Notes: a model not told the origin generated them from the sequence alone. 33,659 nt of DNA from Bacteroidaceae bacterium (GCA_017540585.1 JAFYAT010000114.1:1-33659), one strand, 5' to 3'. Positions 6,660 through 14,675 are shown, counted from the stretch's first letter. Translations and numbers: made by a program.

Positions 6660-8679
6660 TGCGGCGCAATAGTGCCGCAATGGTTGGTTCTTGTCCTCGG
6701 AATCGCTTGTAGAGTACCATTGGATGCTCTGTACCGCCCTTTGAGAGGACGTTGTCACGGAATGACTGAGCCGTCTTCTGGTCGAAGATGCCGTTCTCCT
6801 TGAACTTGGCGAAGGCATCGGCGTCGAGTACTTCTGCCCATTTGTATGAGTAGTAACCTGCGGAATAACCGCCAGCCATGATGTGGGAGAACTGTACAGA
6901 CATACATGCCTCTGGTACGGATGGGAGAACCTGAGCATCTGCCCATGCTTGTTTCTCGTATTGCTTGATGTCCTCTGTGAGAGGTTCTGTACGAGTGTAG
7001 TATGCCATGTCGAGAAGTCCGAAGCTGACCTGACGCATACAGGCGTATGCTACGTTGAAGTTGCGGCTTGCCACGATTCGTTGGATGAGTTCGTCAGGCA
7101 AAGCCTCGCCTGTTTCGTAGTGTCTTGCAAAGGTGAGGAGGAAATCTTTCTCCACGGAGTAGTTCTCCATGAACTGGGATGGAAGTTCTACGAAGTCCCA
7201 ATATACGTTTGTGCCAGAGAGTGAGCGGTACTTGGTATTGGCAAACATGCCGTGGAGCGAGTGACCGAACTCGTGAAGGAATGTCTCCACCTCGTCAAGA
7301 GTGAGGAGGGCTGGTTTCTCTGCCGTTGGCTTAGTGAAGTTTGTCACGATTGAGACTTGTGGGAGTGAACGTGTTCCGTCCTCTTCCTTCCACTCTTCCT
7401 TGAAGCTTGTCATCCATGCACCCGATTTCTTTGAGGCACGTGGGTGGAAATCGCAGTAGAAGGTGGCGAGAGGAGTGCCGTCCTTATCGTTCACGTCATA
7501 AACCTCCACGTCTGGATGATATACTGGAATCGTGTCATTCTTCTTGAATGTGATGCCATAGAGACGTGTGGCAAGTCCGAAGATGCCTTCCTTCACCTTT
7601 GAGAGTTCAAAGTAAGGACGAAGCATCTCGCTGTTGAGGTTGTACTTCTTCTCCTTCAACTTGTTGGCATAGTAGCCGAAGTCCCAAGGTTCAAGAGTGA
7701 AGTTGTCACCCTCAATCTCCTTTGCAAGTGCCTCTATTGCCTTAACTTCCTCCTTTGCGGTAGGCATGTAAGCGTCGATGAGGTCATGAAGGAGTTTGTA
7801 AACCTTGTTGCTGTTCTCTGCCATACGTCGTTCGAGGATGTAATCGGCGTATGTCTTGTAACCGAGAAGCTGAGCCATCTCCATAGAGAGGTTCACAATC
7901 TTGCGTACGATTTCCGTGTTGTTGTTTGCATTATCGTGAGTACACATAGTGTTGTAAGCCATGTACATCTTCTTGCGAAGCTCACGACGTGCACTATATG
8001 TCATGAATGGAGTCATGCTTGGGTAGTGGAGGGTGAACACCCATCCCTCAATGTTCTTCTCCTTTGCTGCTTCAAGTGCGCCTTCGATGGCACTCTCAGG
8101 TAAGCCCTGGAGGTCATCTTTGTTGGTAAGGTGGAGCATGAAGTCGTTGGTGTCCTTCAGTTTGTTTTGTGAGAACTGAAGACCGAGTATGCTAAGCTCG
8201 GATGAAATGCGACGGAGTTCCTCCTTCTTGTCGTCGGAAAGGAGAGCGCCATTACGTACGAATCCCACGTAGTTGTCCTTGAGGAGTTTCTGCTGTTCAG
8301 CATCAAGTCCCTCAAAGTTCTTTGCCTTGTATCCGTCATAAACAGCCTTGACCTTTGCGAACAGTTGTGGATTGAGAGATATGTTGTTGCTGTGTTCGCT
8401 AAGGATAGGTGACATCTTCTGGGCAAGTTCATCGAGAGCATCATTTGTCTCTGCGCTCAGAAGATTGTAGAAACATTCCTCGACGCGACCAAGAAGGGCA
8501 CCTGTCTTGTCGAGTGCCTCTATGGTGTTTGCAAACGTAGGAGCATCAGGATTTGAAACTATCTGTTCAATCTCCTTGTCCTCCTCTTCGATTCCTCGTA
8601 GAAGGGCTGGCTCATAGTCTTCAAACTTTATCTTGTCGAAAGGTATGTATTTATAATCGGTATAAAATGGATTGTTCAT
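6643..8679 (-). CDS. dcp: M3 family metallopeptidase, peptidyl-dipeptidase Dcp type
   Basis: A 678-residue zinc peptidase, about the length of E. coli Dcp (681). The zinc site is H469-E470-F-G-H473 with E498 (in VYWDFVE) as third ligand, the classic M3 arrangement. The upstream helical region, the PSMTPFMTYSARRELRKKMY stretch and the C-terminal HIMAGGYSAGYYSYKWAEV segment are typical of the Dcp/oligopeptidase A branch. There is no signal peptide, so it should act in the cytoplasm, removing dipeptides from the C-terminus of small peptides. It starts two bases behind the stop of the Crp/Fnr-type regulator, so the two are translationally close and probably one operon. The last codons lie in a 7-bp repeat array. 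Oligopeptidase A-like endopeptidase activity cannot be excluded. Confidence 0.93.
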   Translation of the reverse strand: MNNPFYTDYKYIPFDKIKFEDYEPALLRGIEEEDKEIEQIVSNPDAPTFANTIEALDKTGALLGRVEECFYNLLSAETNDALDELAQKMSPILSEHSNNISLNPQLFAKVKAVYDGYKAKNFEGLDAEQQKLLKDNYVGFVRNGALLSDDKKEELRRISSELSILGLQFSQNKLKDTNDFMLHLTNKDDLQGLPESAIEGALEAAKEKNIEGWVFTLHYPSMTPFMTYSARRELRKKMYMAYNTMCTHDNANNNTEIVRKIVNLSMEMAQLLGYKTYADYILERRMAENSNKVYKLLHDLIDAYMPTAKEEVKAIEALAKEIEGDNFTLEPWDFGYYANKLKEKKYNLNSEMLRPYFELSKVKEGIFGLATRLYGITFKKNDTIPVYHPDVEVYDVNDKDGTPLATFYCDFHPRASKKSGAWMTSFKEEWKEEDGTRSLPQVSIVTNFTKPTAEKPALLTLDEVETFLHEFGHSLHGMFANTKYRSLSGTNVYWDFVELPSQFMENYSVEKDFLLTFARHYETGEALPDELIQRIVASRNFNVAYACMRQVSFGLLDMAYYTRTEPLTEDIKQYEKQAWADAQVLPSVPEACMSVQFSHIMAGGYSAGYYSYKWAEVLDADAFAKFKENGIFDQKTAQSFRDNVLSKGGTEHPMVLYKRFRGQEPTIAALLRRNGIKS

Positions 8680-8681
8680 CT

Positions 8682-9380
8682 TTATTTGTTTTGTTTATTC
8701 ATTTTACCACGGCAGGCACTCAGTTTTGCAAAGTCATAGACCTTGAATCCGTTGCGTTGTTGCATGATGATGTTTTCTTGTGCAAACGTCTTGAGAGTTC
8801 CAGAAACGTTGAGGCGTGTCTCGCCAATCATTTCGGCTATTGTCTCCATCTTTACCCTGAAATGCTTCTCGCCTTTCTGGGTGGTGCATTGGCGTGATAG
8901 GAAGTCGATGACCTTGTCGGTCACGTTATCTGGTTCTGCCTGCATGAGACGTGTCGTCTGTCTTTGCATCATGTTGCATGCCATGTTAAGCATATTTGTT
9001 CGTATGATGGGGTAATCCATCATTTCAGACATGAAGATGCTCTTTGGTATGGTGAGCGTGCTTCCGTCTGTCTCGAAGGTGTAGTCACGCGTGAACCTCT
9101 GTTTCATACCATACATACTGCATGGCTCGATGGCGAGTGGGGCGCTTGTCTCCTCTGTCACAATTAGCGAACCGTCAGGGTTGCGGTATTGTACGGACAA
9201 GGTTCCACTGAGGACGAATATCAGTTTCCTGCATGGTTCGTCCTGTTCCGCTATCTGTTCTCCTGCAAGGTGTTGCTTGAAGTCAAGCCTTATCTTGAAA
9301 ACCATGTTCTCAAGATCCTTGATGCTCATTCCCTGAAGGAGTGGCAACTGCTGGAGTCGCTCAAACATTGTCAGTTCCAT
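8682..9380 (-). CDS. Crp/Fnr family transcriptional regulator
   Basis: A 232-residue regulator with an N-terminal cyclic-nucleotide-binding-like beta-roll (about 10-120, including LIFVLSGTLSVQYRNPDGS) and a C-terminal winged helix-turn-helix (about 165-225: VKMETIAEMIGETRLNVSGT, with the recognition helix around ETRLNVSGTLKTF). There is no Fnr-type N-terminal cysteine cluster, and the phosphate-binding cassette of cAMP-binding Crp is not obvious, so the effector is unknown. It precedes dcp by two bases and may control it or itself. Directly upstream is an exact 8-bp tandem array. A possible promoter box TACTTTTG (minus strand, 9531-9538) lies in the end of apbE, without a clear -33 element. 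Confidence 0.88.
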   Translation of the reverse strand: MELTMFERLQQLPLLQGMSIKDLENMVFKIRLDFKQHLAGEQIAEQDEPCRKLIFVLSGTLSVQYRNPDGSLIVTEETSAPLAIEPCSMYGMKQRFTRDYTFETDGSTLTIPKSIFMSEMMDYPIIRTNMLNMACNMMQRQTTRLMQAEPDNVTDKVIDFLSRQCTTQKGEKHFRVKMETIAEMIGETRLNVSGTLKTFAQENIIMQQRNGFKVYDFAKLSACRGKMNKQNK

Positions 9381-9390
9381 GACTCTACGA

Positions 9391-9470
9391 GAGTTTTTGA
9401 GTTTTTAAGTTTTTGAGTTTATGAGTTTTTAAGTTTTTAAGTTCTTAGGTTCTTAAGTTTTTAAGTTTTG
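9391..9470. repeat. Ten-unit 8-bp tandem array in the leader of the Crp/Fnr gene
   Basis: The stretch reads as ten consecutive 8-bp units of consensus RAGTTTTT (GAGTTTTT, GAGTTTTT, AAGTTTTT, GAGTTTAT and so on) without a register slip. It begins ten bases upstream of the ATG (9378-9380) of the minus-strand regulator and would be in its 5' leader. Copy-number change could alter expression; that is inference. Confidence 0.75.
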
Positions 9471-9480
9471 CCGAATGGCT

Positions 9481-9530
9481 ATTACTCATTACTAATTCCT
9501 CATTCCTCATTATTTTTATTCCTCATTATT
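9481..9530. repeat. 7-bp array across the apbE stop codon
   Basis: Units ATTACTC, ATTACTA, ATTCCTC, ATTCCTC, ATTATTT and then TTATTCC continue with a 7-bp step into the coding end of apbE (stop at 9516-9518). The C-terminal residues NNEE of ApbE are encoded by repeat-like sequence. Confidence 0.55.
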
Positions 9531-10604
9531 CAAAAGTAGTTCCTTCATGTTGTCCGAGTACCACTCTTCTGTCGTGCCGTCATCCTTTGAGAGAATGAAG
9601 AACACACGGAGTTCAGGATGTGCCTTGAGCACCTTCTTTGCCCCGTCAAGACCGAGAACCATGAAGGATGTAGCGTAGGCGTCTGCTGTGGCGCAATCCT
9701 TGGCAAGTACCGTGGATGAAAGAATGGAGTGCTGCACTGGATAACCTGTTCGTGGGTCAATGGTGTGAGCATATTTCTTTCCTCCCTTGACATAGAAATT
9801 ACGGTAGTTGCCAGATGTTGCCATTGCGATGTCTGTTGCCTTTACAACCTGTTGGATGTCTGTGCTTACGTTGAGTGAGTCATCTACAGGCTTGTTGATA
9901 CCTATTGCCCAAAGGTCACCACGTGGGTTGTTGCCACGAAGTCGAACCTCTCCACCTATCTCGACCATGTAGTTCTTTACTCCCATGCTCTCAAGGTAAA
10001 GACCTGCTGCATCCACACCATAGCCCTTGGCTATTGCGCTACAATCAAGCATCGTCTCAGGATGTTCTTTGACGACTTTGCCGTCTGTGAGTGACACCTT
10101 GTTCATACCTACGAACTGACGAAGGCTGTCAACTGTGGCGTCGTTCACATTATTTATATTCTTGAAGCCGAAGCCCCAAAGATTGACGAGTGGCGCTACG
10201 GTAATGTCGAATGCGCCTTCTGTCTCCTTTGAAATCTTCTGTGCAAGCATGAAGACATCCGTAAACATGGTGTTGAGTTCTACGTCATCGCCATTGTTCA
10301 CGGCTGTTATGATTGATTGCTTGTTGAATGGAGAGAGTGAGCGGTCAACCTCGGCAAGTGTTGAGTCAATACCTTTCTGAAGGTCCTTGTCTGACTCGTA
10401 TGTGATGTGATAGAATGTGCCGAAGACTGCACCTTCGTTGCGTTTTACAAGTTCTGAGTCCCATTCCTTTGAGTTGCTCTCAAAGTACTCTGGGTGCTGC
10501 TGGCGTACAATATATATGGTTCCGCAGATGAGTCCTACGAGAAGGAGCCATCCATGCCATTTTATCTTATGTGGTTCTGTATTTTCTTGTAAATTCAATT
10601 TCAT
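9516..10604 (-). CDS. apbE: FAD:protein FMN transferase (ApbE)
   Basis: The protein transfers FMN from FAD to a threonine of target proteins such as the NqrB/NqrC or RnfG/RnfD subunits. From the chosen start it has 362 residues: a short cytoplasmic end, one membrane anchor (WLLLVGLICGTIYIV, about 18-33) and the ApbE domain outside. Family motifs are FNKQSIITAVN, LVNLWGFG, DCSAIAKGYGVD, YMVEIGGEVR and KYAHTIDPRTGYPV. The frame stays open to 10688, but those 28 extra codons overlap the preceding gene and have unrelated composition; MKLNLQENTE at 10604 is 13 bp behind that gene's stop and is the better start. Its neighbours upstream are two unknown envelope proteins, probably in one operon. Confidence 0.93.
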   Translation of the reverse strand: MKLNLQENTEPHKIKWHGWLLLVGLICGTIYIVRQQHPEYFESNSKEWDSELVKRNEGAVFGTFYHITYESDKDLQKGIDSTLAEVDRSLSPFNKQSIITAVNNGDDVELNTMFTDVFMLAQKISKETEGAFDITVAPLVNLWGFGFKNINNVNDATVDSLRQFVGMNKVSLTDGKVVKEHPETMLDCSAIAKGYGVDAAGLYLESMGVKNYMVEIGGEVRLRGNNPRGDLWAIGINKPVDDSLNVSTDIQQVVKATDIAMATSGNYRNFYVKGGKKYAHTIDPRTGYPVQHSILSSTVLAKDCATADAYATSFMVLGLDGAKKVLKAHPELRVFFILSKDDGTTEEWYSDNMKELLLNNEE

Positions 10605-10617
10605 ATTTTGTGCGGAA

Positions 10618-11472
10618 TTATTTGTTCTCGCTGTTTGAGTTCTCCAATATCGGACTTGACTTCTTCTTCTTTCCCCAGTTGAGGTCAAAGATGAGGTTGT
10701 ATGTTCCTCCCCAGCAACTGCCTGTCGTTGTAGTTCCGTAACCAGGGATGTAATATGGATGTGAGCTTCCGTCGTTGGATGATTTCAACTCCCTCTTGTG
10801 TCTTATGCTCCATCCCATGTGGAAGCTGCTCCATACCTTGACCTGACATCCGAAACAGATTTCAAGCCATTGGCTCGTACATGTCACTCCGTTGAGTTTG
10901 AAGTCGTGTTCGCCTCCCCATATTGGGTCAATCTGAGCTGGTCCGTGAACGTCGTAGTTGAATGATGATATTCCGTAGCGGAGTCCTGCAAACAGGCGGT
11001 TGTCCTGACGCTTGTTCTTTAGGATGTTGTAGTCAAATCCTATGCGGAAGTATGGTGCGCTCGTATTGTAGCGTATGCTGGTGTTGTCATCTGTCTTGTC
11101 GCAGTTTGCCACTCCGAGTTCGGCTATCGGGAAGTACGTGTTCTTGAGGTTGAGTCTCAAGGCTGCCTCAAGACTTCCGCTGCTTGACATGGCTCTCATT
11201 CCTGCTCCGAGGATGTCGAATGAGAGTGTGAATCCTTGGAAGAACATGAGCGGTGGCTCTTCCTCTTCCCATGACGGAACCCACTTGGTAGGCTTGCCTT
11301 CGCCTTCAGCAACAACTGTTGAGTCGGTTATCGTAACCTTACCCTCGGCTGTCTCTCCGGTTATTGTCTGTCCCAAAGCGTTCAGAGGAGCGAGTGTGCA
11401 TACGGCTATTGTAAGTATTGCCTTACTCCGCTGTACCATTGAGGTAAATCTTGATATTCTCATTTCCGTCAT
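10618..11472 (-). CDS. DUF6048-like outer-membrane or envelope protein
   Basis: A protein of up to 284 residues with an N-terminal signal peptide (AILTIAVCTLAPLNALGQ). After an acidic linker (EEEEPP), the rest alternates short amphipathic strands (FFQGFTLSFDILGAGMRAM, YFRIGFDYNIL, NRLFAGLRYGISSFNY, WGGTYNLIFDLNWGKK) like a small outer-membrane beta-barrel. I believe it matches DUF6048, a Bacteroidales family found beside DUF6452 proteins; function unknown. The first ATG (11472) would overlap the preceding gene by 50 bp; the ATG at 11439 (residue 12) gives a more standard signal peptide with a 17-bp overlap. Either way the pair is translationally coupled. The C-terminus is polar and lysine-rich. 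Confidence 0.75.
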   Translation of the reverse strand: MTEMRISRFTSMVQRSKAILTIAVCTLAPLNALGQTITGETAEGKVTITDSTVVAEGEGKPTKWVPSWEEEEPPLMFFQGFTLSFDILGAGMRAMSSSGSLEAALRLNLKNTYFPIAELGVANCDKTDDNTSIRYNTSAPYFRIGFDYNILKNKRQDNRLFAGLRYGISSFNYDVHGPAQIDPIWGGEHDFKLNGVTCTSQWLEICFGCQVKVWSSFHMGWSIRHKRELKSSNDGSSHPYYIPGYGTTTTGSCWGGTYNLIFDLNWGKKKKSSPILENSNSENK

Positions 11473-12058
11473 AGTTTACTTTAGGATTTGATATCTCCAC
11501 ATGGTCGATGTGCCTGTCGGTTGACTGGACGTTCCTCAGATAGTGGAAGCGGTATGAGCCGCACTCAGGAAGCTCGACGTAAGGATAGCTGTCGTGCGTA
11601 ACCTTTATCGTGTCTGCCAATGCTATGCTTGAGTACGAAATCACGAGTGTGTCCTCTCCGTTGAAGTAGCTCATAGGCAACTTGAACGTGGATGCCTTTG
11701 TGAGTCGGTTGAGGAGTATCGTGTCGCGACGCACAACCTCTGGCTTCATCGTGTAACCTGCCTTTATCATCGATGAGTCGATGCGCTCTTTGGTGACGGT
11801 CATGTAACCTAACCTGCGGTAGGTGTAAACCGTTTTGTAGCCAGGGAGTAGCGTCTTGACTGTTATGGTGTCAAGTATGGTCACGCTCTTGCCCTCTTGG
11901 TCGTAGAAGCCATAGTTGCAAGCCACGAAGTTCTCCAGCGGACAGTTGTTTGACGAACAAGCTGCCATGATGGCTGCCGTTGCGAGTATGGAAAATATTT
12001 TTTTCAATTTCAAATCTAAGATGTCAAATTGATGCGTCCCGATATGTTCCGGAGGCAT
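11423..12058 (-). CDS. DUF6452-like lipoprotein
   Basis: A lipoprotein with lipobox IMAAC followed by SSNNCPLENFVACNYGFYD; two more cysteines lie close to the lipidated one. The body looks like a beta-sandwich of about 160 residues with LDTITVKTLLPGY and SYSSIALADTIKVTHDSYPY strands. It resembles DUF6452, the usual partner of the DUF6048 gene that overlaps its 3' end; function unknown. The only ATG (12058) puts about 16 unusual residues before the signal peptide. TTG codons at 12013 or 12007 would give a standard lipoprotein signal (KLKKIFSILATAAIMAAC), so a TTG start is quite possible. It follows the glycosyltransferase by about 23 bp. Confidence 0.72.
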   Translation of the reverse strand: MPPEHIGTHQFDILDLKLKKIFSILATAAIMAACSSNNCPLENFVACNYGFYDQEGKSVTILDTITVKTLLPGYKTVYTYRRLGYMTVTKERIDSSMIKAGYTMKPEVVRRDTILLNRLTKASTFKLPMSYFNGEDTLVISYSSIALADTIKVTHDSYPYVELPECGSYRFHYLRNVQSTDRHIDHVEISNPKVNYDGNENIKIYLNGTAE

Positions 12059-12081
12059 AAATTATAAATTTGAGATTCGTA

Positions 12082-13041
12082 TTAAATACTCTTGCTAATC
12101 TGGTAATTGTTTCTCTCCTGTGAGCTGCGGCTGATCATGTCGGCAAGGAAGCCTGTGAGGAAGAGCTGAGTGCCGAGAATCATCATCGTGAGTGCGATGT
12201 AGAAGTATGGCGAGTTTGTCACGAGAGGGTGAGGAGTACCGTTCATGATGGCGTAAAGCTTGATGCCTCCCACGGTTACGACTGAGAAGAAACCGATGAT
12301 GAACATGAGTGTGCCCACGAATCCGAAGATGTGCATTGGCTTCAATCCGAATGTGCTGATGAACCAAAGGCTCAAGAGGTCAAGGTAGCCGTTGACAAAG
12401 CGGTTCCAACCCATGAACTTGCTCTTGCCGTATTTGCGTGCCTGATGGTGAACAGGCTTCTCGCCTATCTTTGCGAATCCTGCATTCTTGGCAAGGTAAG
12501 GAATGTAGCGATGCATCTCGCCATACACTTCGATGTTCTTGACAACCTCGTTCTTGTAAGCCTTGAGACCGCAGTTGAAGTCGTGGAGGTTCTTTATTCC
12601 GCTCACGGCACGTGCTGTTGCGTTGAAGAGCTTTGTTGGGATTGTCTTTGAGAGAGGGTCACCCTGCTTACGGTTCTGCTTGTAGCCGCTCACGAGGTCG
12701 TAATCATCCTCCATAATCATCTTGTAGAGACCTGGTATCTCGTCTGGGCTGTCCTGGAGGTCAGCGTCCATGGTGATTACCACGTCGCCCTCAGCACGGT
12801 CAAATCCGCAGAAGAGGGCAGGGCTCTTGCCGTAGTTGCGACGGAACTTGATGCCGTGAACCTCTGGGTTCTTGCTTGCAAGTTCCTCGATGACCTTCCA
12901 TGACTTGTCGGTAGAACCGTCGTTGACGAAGATTATCTCGTATGTAAATTTGTTTTCGTCCATCACACGCTTAATCCATGCGTGGAGGTCAGGAAGTGAT
13001 TCTTCCTCGTTGTATAGTGGAACGATTACTGAAATGTCCAT
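12082..13041 (-). CDS. Family 2 glycosyltransferase, polyprenyl-phosphate sugar type (GtrB/DPM1-like)
   Basis: A 319-residue GT-A enzyme. It has the nucleotide-binding start ISVIVPLYNEEESLP, VNDGSTD (D41, D45), and the metal-binding MDADLQDSPDE (D92, D94, D97), which in this subfamily uses UDP- or GDP-sugars and a polyprenyl phosphate acceptor on the inner face of the membrane. Two C-terminal membrane helices (about 236-262 and 278-302) match the GtrB/ArnC/DPM1-like architecture. The product lipid-linked sugar probably feeds envelope glycan or lipid A modification; the sugar is unknown. The leader contains a hairpin and 11-bp tandem arrays. A DUF4199 membrane protein gene lies upstream on the same strand, 228 bp away. 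Confidence 0.92.
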   Translation of the reverse strand: MDISVIVPLYNEEESLPDLHAWIKRVMDENKFTYEIIFVNDGSTDKSWKVIEELASKNPEVHGIKFRRNYGKSPALFCGFDRAEGDVVITMDADLQDSPDEIPGLYKMIMEDDYDLVSGYKQNRKQGDPLSKTIPTKLFNATARAVSGIKNLHDFNCGLKAYKNEVVKNIEVYGEMHRYIPYLAKNAGFAKIGEKPVHHQARKYGKSKFMGWNRFVNGYLDLLSLWFISTFGLKPMHIFGFVGTLMFIIGFFSVVTVGGIKLYAIMNGTPHPLVTNSPYFYIALTMMILGTQLFLTGFLADMISRSSQERNNYQISKSI

Positions 13042-13110
13042 TGTCTGTATGTTGTTTTTTACGTTTCTTTATTCTGTTTTTCTGTCTTTGTTCCTTCATG
13101 TCTCCTTCAA

Positions 13111-13143
13111 TTCTCTTAGCATTTGTACAGGATGCTAAGAGAA
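13111..13143 (-). repeat. Perfect 12-bp stem-loop in the leader of the glycosyltransferase gene
   Basis: TTCTCTTAGCAT (13111-13122) and ATGCTAAGAGAA (13132-13143) are exact reverse complements around a nine-base loop. The hairpin is about 70 bp upstream of the ATG at 13041. 11-bp periodic sequence runs outward on both sides, so it is the centre of a larger imperfect palindrome. Confidence 0.65.
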
Positions 13144-13245
13144 ACCTAAGAGCGACATAAGGGAAACATAAAGCAAGCATAAAGGATGAGAGTCACTACT
13201 TAGTCAGTAGTAAGTCAGTACTTAGTCACTAATTAGTCACTACTT
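13136..13245. repeat. Ten consecutive 11-bp units of two types
   Basis: From 13136 five units of the type TAAGRGAAACA (TAAGAGAAACC, TAAGAGCGACA, TAAGGGAAACA, TAAAGCAAGCA, TAAAGGATGAG) are followed without a gap by five of the type AGTCASTACTT (AGTCACTACTT, AGTCAGTAGTA, AGTCAGTACTT, AGTCACTAATT, AGTCACTACTT). The phase stays exactly 11 bp over 110 bp. The second unit type recurs at 23816-23870 upstream of uvrA. Confidence 0.75.
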
Positions 13246-13269
13246 CGACTGATAACCTTCAGCTCTTTC

Positions 13270-13833
13270 TCATGCTTGTATTTTCCTGCTGCTCTTGAGG
13301 GATGCAAGTGCGCCTACTGGCAGGATGAAGAAGAGGCTCGTGTAGAAACTGAATGTGAAGAACGAGCCAGCTTTCTCGTATGGCGAAAGGTTGCCGAACT
13401 GCATGAGCCCTGTCTTTGCCTCGCCATAGAGGTCATTAAGTCCTGCGGTTTTATAGACGTTTGCTATTTCTGGATTGAAATAAATCTTCATGAAGCTATC
13501 CACGAATGTACCGTGGTCGAAGAATGCGAAGTAAGCATATTCGCATGCACCTGTAAAGAGGCTTGCAAACATGAACAGGTTGAATGAGAATAAGCATCCA
13601 CGGAGTATTCCGAGACTTTCGCCCTTGCCCTGAAGCTGCTTGATGCGCCATGCAAACAAGAAAGGGATGATGGCAAGGCTAAGGAAAGCGAAGAATGCAA
13701 GGGTTGCGTATAAGTCGGATGCTGTCCTTATGGTTGCTATGAAAAGGAAAAATACAGCCGTCCACGCAATGCCGAGGAATGTGCCGTACTCCATTGCGTA
13801 AGCTCTGTATGGAAATGCGTTGTTATTGTTCAT
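13270..13833 (-). CDS. DUF4199 membrane protein
   Basis: A 187-residue integral membrane protein with about four hydrophobic helices: GTFLGIAWTAVFFLFIAT, ATLAFFAFLSLAIIPFLFAW, GCLFSFNLFMFASLFTGA and FSFYTSLFFILPVGALAS. The order and the polar loop between helices 3 and 4 fit DUF4199, a Bacteroidetes membrane family of unknown function. I recall that these genes often precede a GtrB-like glycosyltransferase, as here. That suggests a role connected with the lipid-linked sugar pathway, but nothing in the sequence proves it. The start ATG (13831-13833) lies about 70 bp behind a good -7 promoter box at 13904-13911. Confidence 0.82.
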   Translation of the reverse strand: MNNNNAFPYRAYAMEYGTFLGIAWTAVFFLFIATIRTASDLYATLAFFAFLSLAIIPFLFAWRIKQLQGKGESLGILRGCLFSFNLFMFASLFTGACEYAYFAFFDHGTFVDSFMKIYFNPEIANVYKTAGLNDLYGEAKTGLMQFGNLSPYEKAGSFFTFSFYTSLFFILPVGALASLKSSRKIQA

Positions 13834-13903
13834 CTTTGTGCTAATCGATAATTTTTAATTCGAGGGTTATGTACTACGTACATGGTTTCCTCATAAAACG
13901 GCA

Positions 13904-13911
13904 CAAAGATA
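13904..13911 (-). promoter_or_regulatory. Promoter -7 box (TATCTTTG) for the DUF4199/glycosyltransferase genes
   Basis: On the minus strand the sequence reads TATCTTTG, matching TAnnTTTG. No clear TTTG lies 19-21 bases further upstream. It is part of a 10-bp inverted repeat (ATCTTTGTGC at 13832-13841, GCACAAAGAT at 13901-13910) that brackets the gap, and a short palindrome ATGTAC-TAC-GTACAT at 13869-13883 lies in the predicted leader. Confidence 0.5.
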
Positions 13912-13926
13912 CAAAAAAGATTTGAA

Positions 13927-14496
13927 TTATCTGTGTATTTTATCCTGGTTTTTCTTGGCGAAATCTGCCCAAGAGGAAAATTTTTTCTCTGTTTCGGGTT
14001 TACCCATCTGAATGAAGTGGCAATAGGCGGCTCCAACGGCATCTGTAGCATCAAGTTGGACATCCATGTCTTCCTTTGAAATGTGGAGCATCCTCTGTAA
14101 CATTCCTGCCACCTGTTCCTTTGAAGCGTTACCGTTACCCGTTATCGCCATCTTGATTTTCCTTGGCTCATACTCGTGGATAGGGATGTCGCGCATGATG
14201 GCAGCTGTGATGGCAACTCCTTGAGCACGACCGAGTTTGAGCATTGACTGTACGTTCTTGCCAAAGAATGGCGCCTCAATAGCCATCTCGTCTGGCTTGT
14301 ACGACTCTATGATGCTCGTCACACGTTCAAATATCTTGCCAAGGCGCAGATAATGACTCTCATACTTGCTGAGTTCAATCACGCCCATGGCGATAAGCTC
14401 CGCCTTGTTGCCAACAATACGGAGTACACCATAACCCATCACGTTTGTTCCTGGGTCAATTCCAAGGAATATTTTCTCTACTTTTGACTTTATCAT
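13927..14496 (-). CDS. ruvC: Holliday junction resolvase RuvC
   Basis: A 189-residue endonuclease that cuts four-way DNA junctions made by recombination, working with RuvAB. The four acidic catalytic residues are D14 (GIDPGTN), E74 ([10 protein letters not shown]), D149 and D152 ([13 protein letters not shown]), with spacings that match D7, E66, D138 and D141 of E. coli RuvC. The open frame extends to 14556, but those 20 codons encode an unrelated stretch in repeat [13 protein letters not shown] at 14496 puts the catalytic domain at its usual place. Neighbours include an AddB-like nuclease, MutS2 and UvrA, so DNA repair genes are grouped here, though ruvA and ruvB are not in the window. Confidence 0.95.
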   Translation of the reverse strand: MIKSKVEKIFLGIDPGTNVMGYGVLRIVGNKAELIAMGVIELSKYESHYLRLGKIFERVTSIIESYKPDEMAIEAPFFGKNVQSMLKLGRAQGVAITAAIMRDIPIHEYEPRKIKMAITGNGNASKEQVAGMLQRMLHISKEDMDVQLDATDAVGAAYCHFIQMGKPETEKKFSSWADFAKKNQDKIHR

Positions 14497-14519
14497 TCTG
14501 CTTTTTTTGCCGCCAAGCG

Positions 14520-14613
14520 GCCAATTAGAAAAACAAAAGAAAACATAGGAAAACAAAAGAAAACATGTTTTTTCTTGTTTTTGTTCTGTTTCTTTAAGGT
14601 TTTTCTAATTGGC
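14520..14613. repeat. 94-bp palindromic element with perfect 15-bp ends, upstream of ruvC
   Basis: GCCAATTAGAAAAAC at 14520-14534 is exactly reverse-complementary to 14599-14613. Inside, a direct repeat AAAACAAAAGAAAACAT occurs twice on the left and T-rich sequence complementary to it fills the right, so most of the 94 bp can pair. It is in the leader of ruvC and behind the AddB-like gene. It could act as a terminator-like hairpin or be a small mobile palindrome. Confidence 0.7.
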
Positions 14614-14640
14614 ACCTTAGTGCAACTTTTCGTTCGCCAA

Positions 14641-14675
14641 AATCTTAAATCTTAATTCTTAACTCTTAATTCCCC
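14641..14675. repeat. 7-bp tandem array touching the stop codon of the AddB-like gene
   Basis: Units AATCTTA, AATCTTA, ATTCTTA, ACTCTTA and ATTCCCC follow in 7-bp register and end exactly at the stop codon (14676-14678) of the minus-strand nuclease gene. The unit is the reverse complement type of the array at 6528-6562. Confidence 0.6.

Noticed and set aside
10605-10688. Extended N-terminus of ApbE
   Set aside because: These 28 codons overlap the preceding gene and encode a basic stretch unlike ApbE; the ATG at 10604 is 13 bp behind the previous stop.
12011-12018. Promoter-like TAGATTTG on the minus strand near the DUF6452-like start
   Set aside because: Transcription from it would begin inside the signal peptide coding region, and no -33 box is at the right distance.
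14497-14556. Extended N-terminus of RuvC
   Set aside because: The 20 extra codons are in the palindromic element; the catalytic Asp is at the usual distance from the ATG at 14496.
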